Shown here: in pieces, positions 1-8,746 of the stretch
Layout of the letters: every line of letters starts with the position of its first letter
How positions within the stretch are numbered: position 1 is the first letter of the stretch
DNA from: Thauera carbonicopians
Lineage (GTDB): Bacteria > Pseudomonadota > Gammaproteobacteria > Burkholderiales > Rhodocyclaceae
Length of the DNA stretch: 64,000 nucleotides
NCBI RefSeq assembly: GCF_025699485.1
Contig: NZ_JANUXN010000002.1
Location: 62,001 to 126,000 of the forward strand
Direction of reading: 5' to 3'
Notes under the pieces: model-generated
What the model saw: the letters and a program-made list of their open reading frames with translations, nothing else
What the model was told of the DNA's origin: nothing
Databases searched by the model: none
Position numbers and translations under genes: made by a program

Positions 1-1
1 T

Positions 2-340
2 AAGTCCCTTCCAATCGGCGGCGAGCTAAAGGACTCGGTCACAGGCAATGGAAAGTTTTTTTATTGTAACTCCATCGGGGTCGTAAGCCTGGAAGAGTCA
101 TTGCTATATTCGAACCGTCATGTAGACACAGTAAACACTCTTGCCGTAAATGCAAAAATAATTATTGGTGGAATTAGGCGGGGCGCCATCGTTTCACGAA
201 TTCGCAATGAATCAGGCGATGATGGGGTCACTCGGATCCAATGGCGCAGTGGTGAAAAAAATATGGTAATTCGTGCCCAAGGATTCGACGACAAAATAGC
301 TCAGCATGTAGAGCATATAGTTGCCACCTTCCCGGACTGA
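2..340 (+). CDS. Hypothetical protein, C-terminal part only
   Basis: The frame is open from the first bases of the window to a TGA at 338-340, so the true start lies upstream. About 112 residues are visible, with no motif I recognise; the end reads as mixed alpha/beta, with a basic stretch and a C-terminal helix ending HIVATFPD. Base composition is clearly AT-richer than every gene that follows, with AAA and ATA codons that are rare elsewhere here. This is compatible with horizontally acquired DNA ending near the terminator just downstream. No function is assigned. Confidence 0.5.
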   Translation, partial: KSLPIGGELKDSVTGNGKFFYCNSIGVVSLEESLLYSNRHVDTVNTLAVNAKIIIGGIRRGAIVSRIRNESGDDGVTRIQWRSGEKNMVIRAQGFDDKIAQHVEHIVATFPD

Positions 341-346
341 CCCAAG

Positions 347-384
347 GCGCGGAACATCTAGCACCGCAAGATGTTCCGCGCTTT
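347..384 (+). terminator. Rho-independent-like terminator after the partial gene
   Basis: A perfect 13-base inverted repeat (347-359 and 369-381, arm GCGCGGAACATCT) encloses a 9-base loop and is followed by a short T run. It starts six bases after the stop codon of the partial gene, as expected for its terminator. The T tail is short (TTT), so efficiency is uncertain. Confidence 0.6.
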
Positions 385-464
385 ACCTGAGTTCGTTAAA
401 TGACCATCCAGCTTCATATCGAACTCTGCGTTCATGACTACAAGCGAACTCGTTGCTCCTGCAG

Positions 465-495
465 CCGCGTGACGGAATGCACATTCCGTCCGCGG
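465..495. repeat. Long inverted repeat upstream of the PhnD-like gene
   Basis: The arms GACGGAATG (471-479) and CATTCCGTC (482-490) are perfectly complementary around a 2-base centre. Pairing extends into CCGCG (465-469) and CGCGG (491-495) with one unpaired base. No T run follows, so a terminator is unlikely. It sits about 65 bases before the start at 561, where an operator or leader hairpin would lie. Confidence 0.5.
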
Positions 496-560
496 CCATG
501 GCTGCGATCATGGGCGATCCGTTCCAGGCCAATGATTCCCACTCCAGGTACCGGCTGCGC

Positions 561-1403
561 ATGAAAACTCCTTCGTTTCGCCATCTCGTCCCGTCGCTCG
601 CAATCCTTGCGGCAATCTCCCTGGGCCCCCTGCCGGCCGTGGCACAGGAGGTGAAGCCGATTGCGCTGGCCGTCAGCGAAGGCACCTCGGGCGGTATCGA
701 TGCTGCGGCAGGCCGCAAGAAATACGCGCCGATGGCGGACCGCCTGTCGGCCGCGCTCGGCAGGAAGGTCGAAGTCGTTTTCGTGCGCGAATTCGCCGAG
801 CTGGAAAAGGGCATGAAGGATGGCCGTTTCGATTTCGTCGTTGCCCGTCCGTCCGACTATCCGGCGCGCGGCCTGCGCGACTACGGCTACCAGTACGTCG
901 CCAATGCCGAGCCCGAGGGGCATTGCATGCTGGCCGTGCCAGCCGGTTCGCCGATCCGGACGCTCGCGCAACTGCGCGGCAAGACCTTCGTGCTGCCGGA
1001 GGAAGTCGCCTACATGACGCGCTTCTGCCGTGCCGAATTGCGCGACAAGGGCATCGACCTGGCGAAGGAGAAGGTTTTCTACGTGCGAGAACAGGGCGCG
1101 ATCCCGTTCGGCCTGGAAAACGGCATCGTCGATGTCGGCGGCATGGCGTCCTATTCCGGGGCGATCCGCCAGTGGCGGGAGAAGGGACACCGCGTGCTGC
1201 ACGAATCGGTCGGTCAACCCTACATGCCCGTCGTCGCCGGCCCCCGGGTATCGGCCGAGGCGCTGGATTCGGCGCGTGTGACGCTGCTCGGGCTGTCTGC
1301 GGACGAACAGGGCAGGGCTTTCCTGCGCCAACTCGGGATCGACGGCTTCGCTGCAGACGGTGAAGATCGCCTGCGTGCCTTGCTGGAATGGTTGGGGGTT
1401 TGA
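561..1403 (+). CDS. PhnD-like phosphate/phosphonate-type substrate-binding protein
   Basis: This is a periplasmic solute-binding protein of about 280 residues in the PhnD-like (PF12974) family, which bind phosphonates, phosphite and related oxyanions. The chosen ATG at 561 gives a clean signal peptide (MKTPSFRH, a hydrophobic core, then AVAQ); an upstream in-frame TTG at 453 would bury it. Family-like segments are RKKYAPMADRLSAALGRKVEVV near the N-terminus, DGRFDFVVARPSDYPA, and LRGKTFVLPEEVAYMTR. No permease or ATPase is adjacent, so it may serve a distant transporter or act as the sensory partner of a receptor. The ligand cannot be told from sequence. Confidence 0.75.
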   Translation: MKTPSFRHLVPSLAILAAISLGPLPAVAQEVKPIALAVSEGTSGGIDAAAGRKKYAPMADRLSAALGRKVEVVFVREFAELEKGMKDGRFDFVVARPSDYPARGLRDYGYQYVANAEPEGHCMLAVPAGSPIRTLAQLRGKTFVLPEEVAYMTRFCRAELRDKGIDLAKEKVFYVREQGAIPFGLENGIVDVGGMASYSGAIRQWREKGHRVLHESVGQPYMPVVAGPRVSAEALDSARVTLLGLSADEQGRAFLRQLGIDGFAADGEDRLRALLEWLGV

Positions 1404-1421
1404 GTCGGGTTTCTCTTTTTC

Positions 1422-2417
1422 ATGAACTGGTCTTTCACACAACGCGCGCAGATATTCCGCCTTGCCGAGGCGGGTGGGCTGACGCCGGCACAACTTGCGC
1501 GGGCGGCGGCCTGCGGACCCTTGCAGCCTGAGCCTGACGAGTGGCGGCGGATGCTCGACCGTTTGCTGGCTTTCGGCGGTGCCTTGCTGCTGGGGGCCGG
1601 CGTGGTGTTCTTCTTCGCCTGGAACTGGGATGCACTGCATCGCTTCGCCAAGTTCGGCCTGGCGGCTGCGGCCTTGCTGGCTTGCGGAGCCACGGCCTTG
1701 TGGGCGACGCCGCGCGGGATCGCGTTCCGGGCGGCGCTGTTCGGCGCCTGCATTGCCACCGGCGCACTGCTGGCGCTGATCGGCCAGACTTACCAGACCG
1801 GCGCGGACGTGTGGGAGCTGTTCGCGGCCTGGGCGGCGCTGATGCTGCCTTTCGTGCTGCTGTCGCGTTCGTCGGCCAGCTGGACGCTGTGGCTGGCGGT
1901 GGCGAACATGGCCTTGCTGCGCGCCCTCTCGCAGACTGGGTCGATGGGCCTCTGGGGCTATCTCGACGGCGTGTTCGGCCTGTATTCGCTGCTGCTGGTG
2001 GCGGGCTTGAACCTGGTGTTGCTGCTGGCCTTCGAGTGCCTGGGGCGCTGGCTGCTGGTCGATGCGCAGCGCTGGATGGCGCGGCTGGCGGCGCTGGGGG
2101 TGGTGGCACCCTTGTGCGTGGCGGCGGTGCTGGGCTGGTTCGAGGTCGATTTCCGGCCGGGGCTGACGGTGTTTGCGCTGGCCGCGCTTGCGGGTGGCGC
2201 GGCGTATGGCCTGTGGCGGCGGGATGTCGCGATCCTGGCCTTGCTGACCTACGCGGCGATTGCGGTGCTGACCGCGGGGCTGCTGCGCGTGCTCGATACA
2301 TACGATTTTGCCGCCTTGAACGTCCTCGGGCTGTTCGTGATCCTTGCCTCCAGCGCCGCGGGCTGGGCGCTGATGCGGCTCCATCGCGAGGCTGGCGACG
2401 GCGGGAGCGGATCATGA
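1422..2417 (+). CDS. DUF2157 family membrane protein
   Basis: A 331-residue protein with a soluble N-terminal helical segment (about residues 1-45, FTQRAQIFRLAEAGGLTPAQL) followed by a run of some ten hydrophobic helices beginning LLAFGGALLLGAGVVFFFAWNW. That start pattern, an N-terminal helix pair followed by the AGVVFFFAWNWDAL membrane segment, is the hallmark of DUF2157. Function is unknown. Its stop codon overlaps the start of the DUF4401 gene by four bases (ATGA), so the two are translationally coupled. With the GDYXXLXY gene it forms a widely conserved three-gene inner-membrane operon. Confidence 0.8.
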   Translation: MNWSFTQRAQIFRLAEAGGLTPAQLARAAACGPLQPEPDEWRRMLDRLLAFGGALLLGAGVVFFFAWNWDALHRFAKFGLAAAALLACGATALWATPRGIAFRAALFGACIATGALLALIGQTYQTGADVWELFAAWAALMLPFVLLSRSSASWTLWLAVANMALLRALSQTGSMGLWGYLDGVFGLYSLLLVAGLNLVLLLAFECLGRWLLVDAQRWMARLAALGVVAPLCVAAVLGWFEVDFRPGLTVFALAALAGGAAYGLWRRDVAILALLTYAAIAVLTAGLLRVLDTYDFAALNVLGLFVILASSAAGWALMRLHREAGDGGSGS

Positions 2418-3466
2418 GCGTGCACGAATCGGCAGGTGGCGGCAGGCTTGCCGATCTGCTGCGCGAGCGCGGCATCGTCGATGAGGCGGAGCAGCCGGCG
2501 CTGCCGGCGCAGCAGTCCGGGCCCTGGTGGTTGATGCTGCTGCAGGCGCTGGCGGCATGGCTGGCGTCGCTGCTGATCGTGGCGGGGCTGGTGCTGCCCG
2601 CGGTCGGCCTCGGTACGGCGGGGACCGGCGTCATGGGCGGCGTGTCGTGCATCGCCGCGGTCGCGCTGTTCCGGCGCGGCGCCCTGTTCACCGATCAGAT
2701 GGGGCTGGCCTTGTCGCTGGCGGGGCAGGGATTGCTGATGTGGACGGCGGACGAATGGTTCGAGCCCGGTGCCTGGCGTCAGATGGCGGGCGTGGGCGTG
2801 CTGGTGAGCGGGGCGATGCTGCTGCCGCGGGCGAGCCGGCTGCACCGGATCGTGTGCGCGCTGCTGCTGAGCCTTGCGCTCGGCGTGCTGATCGGGCCGG
2901 GGCTTGCGTGCGAGCTGTTCGGCATCGCGCTGATGGCGGCGGCGATACTGGCTTGCGCCACCCGCGAGCGCTGGGCGGCGCAGCCGTGGGGCGGTCTGCT
3001 CGGCGCGGTGACGCTGGCTTTGGGTCTGGCTGCGCTGCTGTTGCCGCCTTTGCTGTCGCGGGCGCGAGCCGATTTCCTGCTCGATGGCACGGATTTCCGC
3101 GGCCCGATGATCTGGCTGGCGATCGGTGCTGCGCTGGTGCTGGTCGCCTTGCTCGGCCATCTGCTGCGGGCAGCTTCTCCCGGGCTGCAACTGGCGGCGG
3201 GCGGGCTCGCGCTGTCGTGGGCGCTGGTGTTCCATACCGCGCCGGGCCTGATCGTGGCCGTCGGTGTGTTCATTGCCGCCTTCCAGGCCAGCCAGCGCAC
3301 GCTGGCGGGGTTTGCGCTGCTGGCGGCGGTGCTGTACGTGGGCGAGTTCTACTATCTGCTCGACGTGAGCCTGCTGCACAAGTCCGGCCTGCTGGTGCTG
3401 GGCGGCGCGGCCTTGCTGGCCTTGCGTGCCTGGGTGCTGCGCACTGCCGCGGGAGCGCGGACATGA
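2414..3466 (+). CDS. DUF4401 family membrane protein
   Basis: A 350-residue polytopic membrane protein. The N-terminal 35 residues are soluble (RLADLLRERGIVDEAE), followed by about ten hydrophobic segments starting PWWLMLLQALAAWLASLL. This matches DUF4401, whose genes normally lie between DUF2157 and GDYXXLXY genes. The start overlaps the previous stop (ATGA), and its own stop overlaps the next start in the same way (GGACATGAGC at 3459-3468). Biochemical role is unknown; cotranslation suggests a membrane complex of the three products. Confidence 0.78.
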   Translation: MSVHESAGGGRLADLLRERGIVDEAEQPALPAQQSGPWWLMLLQALAAWLASLLIVAGLVLPAVGLGTAGTGVMGGVSCIAAVALFRRGALFTDQMGLALSLAGQGLLMWTADEWFEPGAWRQMAGVGVLVSGAMLLPRASRLHRIVCALLLSLALGVLIGPGLACELFGIALMAAAILACATRERWAAQPWGGLLGAVTLALGLAALLLPPLLSRARADFLLDGTDFRGPMIWLAIGAALVLVALLGHLLRAASPGLQLAAGGLALSWALVFHTAPGLIVAVGVFIAAFQASQRTLAGFALLAAVLYVGEFYYLLDVSLLHKSGLLVLGGAALLALRAWVLRTAAGART

Positions 3467-3981
3467 GCAATCGGAGCTGGCTGCGCATTGCCGTCGTTGC
3501 GGCGATGGCGCTGGTGCTGGGCGTGTCGCTGAAGGCGGTCCTCGACCGCGAGCGCACGCTGACGCAAGGCCGCGTCGTGCTGCTGGAGCTGGCGCCGGTC
3601 GATCCGCGCTCGCTGATGCAGGGTGACTACATGGCGCTGCGCTTCGCCATCGACCGCGGCTTGACGGCTCAGGGGGACGAGAGCGAGGCGCTTGACGGCC
3701 CGCCTGGGGCTTACGCCGTGCTGGCGCTGGATGCCGATGGCCGTGCCCGGCTGGCGGGTGTTGCCGATGCGCTGCCGGCCGGCGACACGGTGGCGATGCG
3801 CATCCGCTGGCGCGACGGCGGCCCCACGGTCGGGCCGAATGCCTTCTTCTTCCAGGAAGGCACGGCCGAAACCTACGAAGCGGCGCGCTGGGGAGAGTTC
3901 CGCGTGGCGCCGGACGGCAGCGCGCTGCTGACGCATCTGCGCGACGAGGCGCTGACGCGGCTGGGCGAGCAGCGGCGCTGA
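3463..3981 (+). CDS. GDYXXLXY domain membrane-anchored protein
   Basis: A 172-residue protein with one N-terminal membrane anchor (SWLRIAVVAAMALVLGVSLKAVL) and a periplasmic domain. The naming motif is visible as MQGDYMALRF around residues 53-62, preceded by the typical LLELAPVDPRSL. The family (PF14345) has no established activity and occurs with DUF4401/DUF2157 proteins, as here. Translation is coupled to the DUF4401 gene by a 4-base overlap. It is the last gene of the unit; the next gene begins 150 bases downstream. Confidence 0.82.
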   Translation: MSNRSWLRIAVVAAMALVLGVSLKAVLDRERTLTQGRVVLLELAPVDPRSLMQGDYMALRFAIDRGLTAQGDESEALDGPPGAYAVLALDADGRARLAGVADALPAGDTVAMRIRWRDGGPTVGPNAFFFQEGTAETYEAARWGEFRVAPDGSALLTHLRDEALTRLGEQRR

Positions 3982-4131
3982 GGCCGCCTGCGGTGACCGG
4001 CCGTGGCAGGCGTCACGGGCGCATGAACTTGCACCATGTCCGCGGTGTCTGCTTTCAGCAGCGCGGTACTTGCCTGTGGGACAATCGCGGCGCCGTGTTT
4101 CGTTCTCATTCTCGTCTCCCGCTGGATTGCC

Positions 4132-5217
4132 ATGTCGTCTCGCCGCCCCGTCATCGTCGCCCTGTGCACCATCGGCCTTGCCGGCCTGGCGGCTTACGCA
4201 TGGTATGCCAACCAGCCGCGCAGCACGCCGGCGGACACGCTGCTGGCGGTGGAGGCGCCGGTGGTGGTCGAAGTGGCGAGAGTGGAAAGGCGGGCGATGG
4301 CCGACGACGTCACTGCCGTCGGTTCGCTGGTGTCCAATGAATCGGTGGTGCTGCGGCCCGAAGTGGCGGGGCGCATTTCGCGCATCGCCTTCCGCGACGG
4401 CGAGCCGGTCAGGCGCGGCGACGTGCTGGTCGAGCTGGATGCGGCGGTGCAGCGTGCCGAACTGCAGCAGGCGCAGGCCAACCTGACGCTGGCCGAAGCC
4501 AATTTCCGCCGCAGCGAAGACCTGTTCGCGCGCAAGTTCGTCAGCCAGAGCAGCCGCGACAATGCCCGCGCCGAACTCGAAGTGGCGCGCGCCGGTGTCG
4601 CGCTGGCGCGGGCGCGGCTGGAACGCACGCAGCTTCGGGCGCCTTTCGACGGCGTGGTCGGCATCCGCAGCGTCAGTCCGGGCGATTACGTCAAGGACGG
4701 CGATGCGCTGATCAACCTCGAGGACATCGCCCGGCTGAAGGTGGATTTCCGCCTGCCCGAGCTTTATCTCGACCGTGTGAAGCCCGGCCAGACGCTCGAG
4801 CTGAGCAGCGACGTATTGCCCGGCGGCAGCTTCGCCGCGCGGGTGGATGCGATCGACCCGCTGGTCGATGCCCAGGGCCGCGCGGTGCGCCTGCGCGCCA
4901 GCCTGGCCAACCCCGAAGGCCGCCTGCGCCCCGGCGTGTTCGTGCGCGTGCGGCTGATCCTGGCCGAACGGCCCGAGGTGCTGGTGGTGCCGGAAACGGC
5001 GCTGGTGCCGGCGCCCGGCAACGTGCAGTTCGTCTATCGGGTGGTGGATGGCAAGGCGCAGCGGGTGGACGTGCGCACCGGCATGCGGCGCGAGACGATG
5101 GTGGAAATTACCGATGGCCTGGATGCCGGGGCGGAGGTGGTCACCGCCGGCCAGCTCAAGCTGCGCGACGGTGCGCCGGTGAACGTGCTGCAGGGCTCCT
5201 TGGCCGGCGCCGCCTGA
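4132..5217 (+). CDS. RND efflux periplasmic adaptor (membrane fusion protein)
   Basis: A 361-residue HlyD/AcrA-type adaptor linking an inner-membrane RND pump to an outer-membrane channel. It has an N-terminal anchor (RPVIVALCTIGLAGLAAYAWY), a lipoyl half-motif (RISRIAFRDGEPVRRGDVLVELD), a coiled-coil hairpin (about residues 100-165, QQAQANLTLAEANFRRSEDLF), a second lipoyl half (LRAPFDGVVGIRSVSPGDYV), then the beta-barrel and membrane-proximal domains ending GAEVVTAGQLKLRDGAPVNV. The ATG at 4132 is chosen because earlier in-frame starts (4036) add a second hydrophobic segment untypical of the family. The pump gene follows 18 bases downstream. No outer-membrane factor gene is present, so TolC-like proteins must come from elsewhere. 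Confidence 0.9.
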   Translation: MSSRRPVIVALCTIGLAGLAAYAWYANQPRSTPADTLLAVEAPVVVEVARVERRAMADDVTAVGSLVSNESVVLRPEVAGRISRIAFRDGEPVRRGDVLVELDAAVQRAELQQAQANLTLAEANFRRSEDLFARKFVSQSSRDNARAELEVARAGVALARARLERTQLRAPFDGVVGIRSVSPGDYVKDGDALINLEDIARLKVDFRLPELYLDRVKPGQTLELSSDVLPGGSFAARVDAIDPLVDAQGRAVRLRASLANPEGRLRPGVFVRVRLILAERPEVLVVPETALVPAPGNVQFVYRVVDGKAQRVDVRTGMRRETMVEITDGLDAGAEVVTAGQLKLRDGAPVNVLQGSLAGAA

Positions 5218-5235
5218 GCGACGGGAGCCGCGAAG

Positions 5236-8200
5236 ATGGTCATTTCCGATATCTGCATCAAGCGCCCGGTGTTCGCCACCGTGCTGTCGCTGCTGGTGCT
5301 GCTGGTGGGGCTGATGTCGTACTCGCGGCTGACGGTGCGCGAGTACCCCAACATCGACGAACCGGTGGTGACGGTCGATACCACCTACCGCGGCGCCAGC
5401 GCGGCGATCGTCGAGTCCCAGGTGACGAAGCCGCTGGAAGATTCGCTGGCCGGCATCGAGGGCGTGGACGTGCTGTCGTCGATCAGCCGCCAGGAGCGCA
5501 GCCAGATCACCGTGCGCTTTCGCATCGAGCGCAATGCCGACAGCGCCGCCGCCGACGTGCGCGACCGCGTGTCGCGTGTGCGCCGCCGCCTGCCCGACGA
5601 CGTCGACGAGCCGGTGATCGCCAAGGTCGAGGCCGACGCCAACCCGATCATCTGGGTGGCGTTTTCGTCCGATCGCCATTCCCCGCTGGAAATGAGCGAC
5701 TTCGCCAACCGCGTCATCAAGCCGCGCCTGCAGACCCTGCCGGGCGCGGCGGATGCGCGCATGTTCGGCGAGCGGCGCTATTCGATGCGGATCTGGCTGG
5801 ACCGCGAGCGCCTGGCGGCGTTCGGCCTGACCGTACAGGAAGTGGAGAACGCCATCCGCGGCCAGAACGTGGAACTGCCCGCCGGCCGCATCGAAAGCAG
5901 CCAGCGCGAGTTCACCGTGGTGGCGCGCACCGACCTGGCGCAGATCGACGAATTCGAGGCGGTGGTGGTGCGCCAGCCGGCCAATGCGGCCGACTACCCG
6001 GTGCGCATCCGCGACATCGGCCGCGTCGAAGTGGCGCCGGAGAACGAACGCTCGTCGGTGCGCTTCATGGGCCGGCCGTCGATCTCGCTCGGGCTCATCA
6101 AGCAGGCCACCGCCAACCCGCTCGATCTCAAGCGCGGGCTGGAAGAGATGCTGCCGAGGCTGGAGCACGAACTGCCCGAAGGCATGTCGATGACGATCGC
6201 CAACGACACCACGGTGTTCATCGAGCGTTCGATCGATGCGGTGTTCTCGACGATCTGGGAGGCGGTGCTGCTGGTGGCGGCGGTGTGCCTGTTCTTCCTG
6301 CGCAACTGGCGTGCGATGCTGGTGCCGCTGGTGACGATTCCGGTGTCGCTGGTGGGCGTGTTCACGCTGATGTTCGCGCTGGGCTTTTCGATCAACACAC
6401 TGACGCTGCTCGCGTTGGTGCTGGCGATCGGCCTGGTGGTGGACGACGCCATCGTGGTGCTGGAGAACATCTACCGCCATATCGAGGAAGGCATGGCGCC
6501 GGTGGCCGCCGCCTTCCAGGGCGCGAAGGAGATCGGCTTCGCCGTGGTGGCGATGACGATCACGCTGGCGGCGGTGTATGCGCCGGTGGCTTTCATGACC
6601 GGGCGCACCGGCAAGCTGTTCACCGAGTTCGCGCTGACGCTGGCCGGCGCGGTGATCGTGTCCGGCTTCGTCGCGCTGACGCTGTCGCCGATGATGTGCT
6701 CCAGGCTGCTGCGCCACGAACGCAGCCATGGTCCGATCTACAACGCCGTCGAAGGCTTCCTGAACTGGCTCACCGAAGGCTATCGCAGCCTGCTGGCGGC
6801 GTCGCTGAAAGTACGCTGGCTGGTGATGCTGGCGTTCGTGCTGGTGGCGGGGACCTCGGTGCTGCTGCTGGGGCAGTTGAAGAACGAACTGGCGCCGCTG
6901 GAAGATCGCGGCCGGGTGGTCGGCATGTTCAACGGCCCCGAAGGTTCGACCATCGACTACATGTCGCGCTATGCGCTGGAGATCGAGCGCATCTATGCCA
7001 GCCTGCCGGAAGTCGACCGCTATCTGGTCATTACCGGCAACCCCACGGTGTCGCAGGGGATTTCCTTCGTCGGCTTCACCGACTGGAGCGAGCGCGAACG
7101 CGGCGCAGCGCAGATCGCCGAAGAACTGGGGCCCAGGCTGAAGGCGATTCCGGGCGTGAACGCCTTCCCGGTGATGCCGGCCTCCTTCGGCCAGAGCCCG
7201 CGTTCGCGGCCGCTCAGCTTCGTGGTGTCGACGTCGGAATCCTATGACGAACTCGCCCGCCATGCGGAGGCGATCCTGGACGAGATGCGCGGCAACCCGG
7301 GCCTCGTCTCGCCCGACACCGACCTCAAGCTGACGCTGCCGGAACTGTCGGTCGAGGTCGATCGCGACCGCGCCGCGGACCTGGGGGTGCCGGTCGACGT
7401 CATCGGCCGCACGCTGGAAACCATGCTCGGCGGCCGCCAGGTGACGCGCTACAAGAAGGATGCGGAACAGTACGACGTGATCGTGCAGGTCGGTGCCGTC
7501 AGCCGCACCGATCCCCACGACATCAGCGACATCTTCGTGCGCGCCCGCAATGGCGACATGGTGCCGCTGGCCAACGTGGTGAAGGTCAGCGAGGCGGTGG
7601 CGCCGCGCGAACTGAACCACTTCGGCCAGCGCCGCTCGGTGACGATCTCGGCCAGCCTCGCGCCCGACTACGCGCTGGGCGAGGCCTTGCAATGGATGGA
7701 GCAGACCGCCGCGCGCCTGCTGCCGCCGGGCTACGCCACCGACTACGACGGTCAGTCGCGCGAGTTCAAGACCAGCTCGGCCAGCCTGGTGCTGGTGTTC
7801 ATGCTGGCGCTGGCCTTCATCTACCTGGTGCTGGCGGCGCAGTTCGAGAGCTTCCGCGATCCATTCATCATCATGCTGACCGTGCCGCTGTCGATGACCG
7901 GCGCGCTCGGCGCGCTGTGGCTGACCGGCGGCACGCTCAACGTCTATAGCCAGATCGGGCTGGTGACGCTGGTGGGCCTGATCACCAAGCACGGCATCCT
8001 GATCGTGGAATTCTCCAACCAGTTGCGCGAGCAGGGCCGCGAGCTGATGGAGGCGGTGGTCGAAGCCGCGGTGCTGCGCCTGCGGCCGATCCTGATGACC
8101 ACCGGCGCGATGGTGCTGGGCTCGGTGCCGCTCGCGCTGGCAACCGGCGCCGGCGCCGAGAGCCGCCAGCAGATCGGCTGGGTCATCGTCGGCGGCCTGC

Positions 8201-8316
8201 TGCTCGGCACCTTCTTCACGCTTTTCGTGGTGCCGACGGTGTATTCGCTGCTGGCGCGCAAGCAGCGCGAAGCGGTGGAGCCTCCTGGTGCCAAAGGGGG
8301 CGAGCTGCAGGTCTGA
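5236..8316 (+). CDS. RND superfamily inner-membrane efflux transporter
   Basis: A 1026-residue proton-driven exporter of the AcrB/MexI/MdtB class, full length for the family. The N-terminus ISDICIKRPVFATVLSLL is characteristic. The TM4 proton-relay pair is present as GLVVDDAIVVLEN (Asp403-Asp404), and the TM10 lysine as LITKHGILIVEF (about Lys918). Two large periplasmic loops (about residues 35-330 and 545-845) form the porter domains. With the adaptor upstream it makes a two-gene operon. Sequence features place it in the HAE-1 (drug/organic) rather than the heavy-metal branch, but substrates cannot be assigned. Confidence 0.93.
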   Translation: MVISDICIKRPVFATVLSLLVLLVGLMSYSRLTVREYPNIDEPVVTVDTTYRGASAAIVESQVTKPLEDSLAGIEGVDVLSSISRQERSQITVRFRIERNADSAAADVRDRVSRVRRRLPDDVDEPVIAKVEADANPIIWVAFSSDRHSPLEMSDFANRVIKPRLQTLPGAADARMFGERRYSMRIWLDRERLAAFGLTVQEVENAIRGQNVELPAGRIESSQREFTVVARTDLAQIDEFEAVVVRQPANAADYPVRIRDIGRVEVAPENERSSVRFMGRPSISLGLIKQATANPLDLKRGLEEMLPRLEHELPEGMSMTIANDTTVFIERSIDAVFSTIWEAVLLVAAVCLFFLRNWRAMLVPLVTIPVSLVGVFTLMFALGFSINTLTLLALVLAIGLVVDDAIVVLENIYRHIEEGMAPVAAAFQGAKEIGFAVVAMTITLAAVYAPVAFMTGRTGKLFTEFALTLAGAVIVSGFVALTLSPMMCSRLLRHERSHGPIYNAVEGFLNWLTEGYRSLLAASLKVRWLVMLAFVLVAGTSVLLLGQLKNELAPLEDRGRVVGMFNGPEGSTIDYMSRYALEIERIYASLPEVDRYLVITGNPTVSQGISFVGFTDWSERERGAAQIAEELGPRLKAIPGVNAFPVMPASFGQSPRSRPLSFVVSTSESYDELARHAEAILDEMRGNPGLVSPDTDLKLTLPELSVEVDRDRAADLGVPVDVIGRTLETMLGGRQVTRYKKDAEQYDVIVQVGAVSRTDPHDISDIFVRARNGDMVPLANVVKVSEAVAPRELNHFGQRRSVTISASLAPDYALGEALQWMEQTAARLLPPGYATDYDGQSREFKTSSASLVLVFMLALAFIYLVLAAQFESFRDPFIIMLTVPLSMTGALGALWLTGGTLNVYSQIGLVTLVGLITKHGILIVEFSNQLREQGRELMEAVVEAAVLRLRPILMTTGAMVLGSVPLALATGAGAESRQQIGWVIVGGLLLGTFFTLFVVPTVYSLLARKQREAVEPPGAKGGELQV

Positions 8317-8350
8317 GCGGCCAACCGAGCCGACTGGCGGGCCTGTCAGC

Positions 8351-8385
8351 AAAAAACCCCCTGGCACGGGTGTGCATCAGGGGGT
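8351..8385 (-). terminator. Intrinsic terminator of the DUF465 gene
   Basis: Arms ACCCCCTG (8356-8363) and CAGGGGGT (8378-8385) pair over 8 bases around a 14-base loop. On the minus strand the stem is followed by six T (8356-8351). It lies 26 bases beyond the DUF465 stop codon. On the plus strand the T tail is poor, so it may only partly terminate the efflux operon. Confidence 0.75.
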
Positions 8386-8411
8386 ATTCGGCGGTGCTGC
8401 CTTCCTGCCCG

Positions 8412-8633
8412 TCAGGCCGTGGATTCGGTCTTCTGCAGGATCGCGTACATCTGATCCTTCAGCAGCAGCTTCTGCTTCTTCAGGATCTCGACCTCTTCGT
8501 GTGTCGCGTGTTCGATGTGCGACTCGATGTTCTTGATCTGCTGATCGAGCGCGTTGTGCTTGTCGAACAGGTTCAGGAAGTGACGGTCGGTGGTCTTCAA
8601 CTGGGTGATCTGGTCGCGGTACTCAGGAAACAT
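8412..8633 (-). CDS. DUF465 (YdcH-like) small coiled-coil protein
   Basis: A 73-residue protein made almost entirely of amphipathic helix: FPEYRDQITQLKTTDRHFLNLFDKHNALDQQIKNIE followed by EVEILKKQKLLLKDQMYAIL. The DRHFxxLFxKHNxLDxxI pattern identifies the DUF465/YdcH family, whose role is unknown. The start at 8633 is preferred because GGAG lies just upstream, whereas the in-frame start at 8711 would add 26 unconserved residues. It is monocistronic, with its own terminator. Confidence 0.85.
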   Translation of the reverse strand: MFPEYRDQITQLKTTDRHFLNLFDKHNALDQQIKNIESHIEHATHEEVEILKKQKLLLKDQMYAILQKTESTA

Positions 8634-8746
8634 AGGCTCACTCCGGTGATCGAGGGAAAAGTAAACCGGATCCGTTGCCTGAACTCTACTCCTCGGCAGG
8701 CGGCCAGCCAAGCACTGTGGGCGGGCGGGCCGCCCGGTTCGGGCGC

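Noticed and set aside
438-2384. A 648-residue minus-strand open frame opposite the PhnD-like and DUF2157 genes
   Set aside because: The sequence is low complexity (Arg, Gln, His) and lies opposite real genes with signal peptide and membrane segments; it is a shadow of G+C-rich coding sequence.
3352-8367. A 5-kb open frame on the minus strand covering the efflux genes
   Set aside because: It is antisense to two clearly conserved genes (adaptor and RND pump). Its predicted product is rich in Arg, His and Gln with no domain, as expected from the third-codon G/C bias of the plus-strand genes.
8361-8376. A possible sigma-54 promoter (TGGCACG ... TGCA)
   Set aside because: The GG and GC pairs are one base too close, and the sequence lies in the loop of the terminator; it has no gene downstream in the right place.
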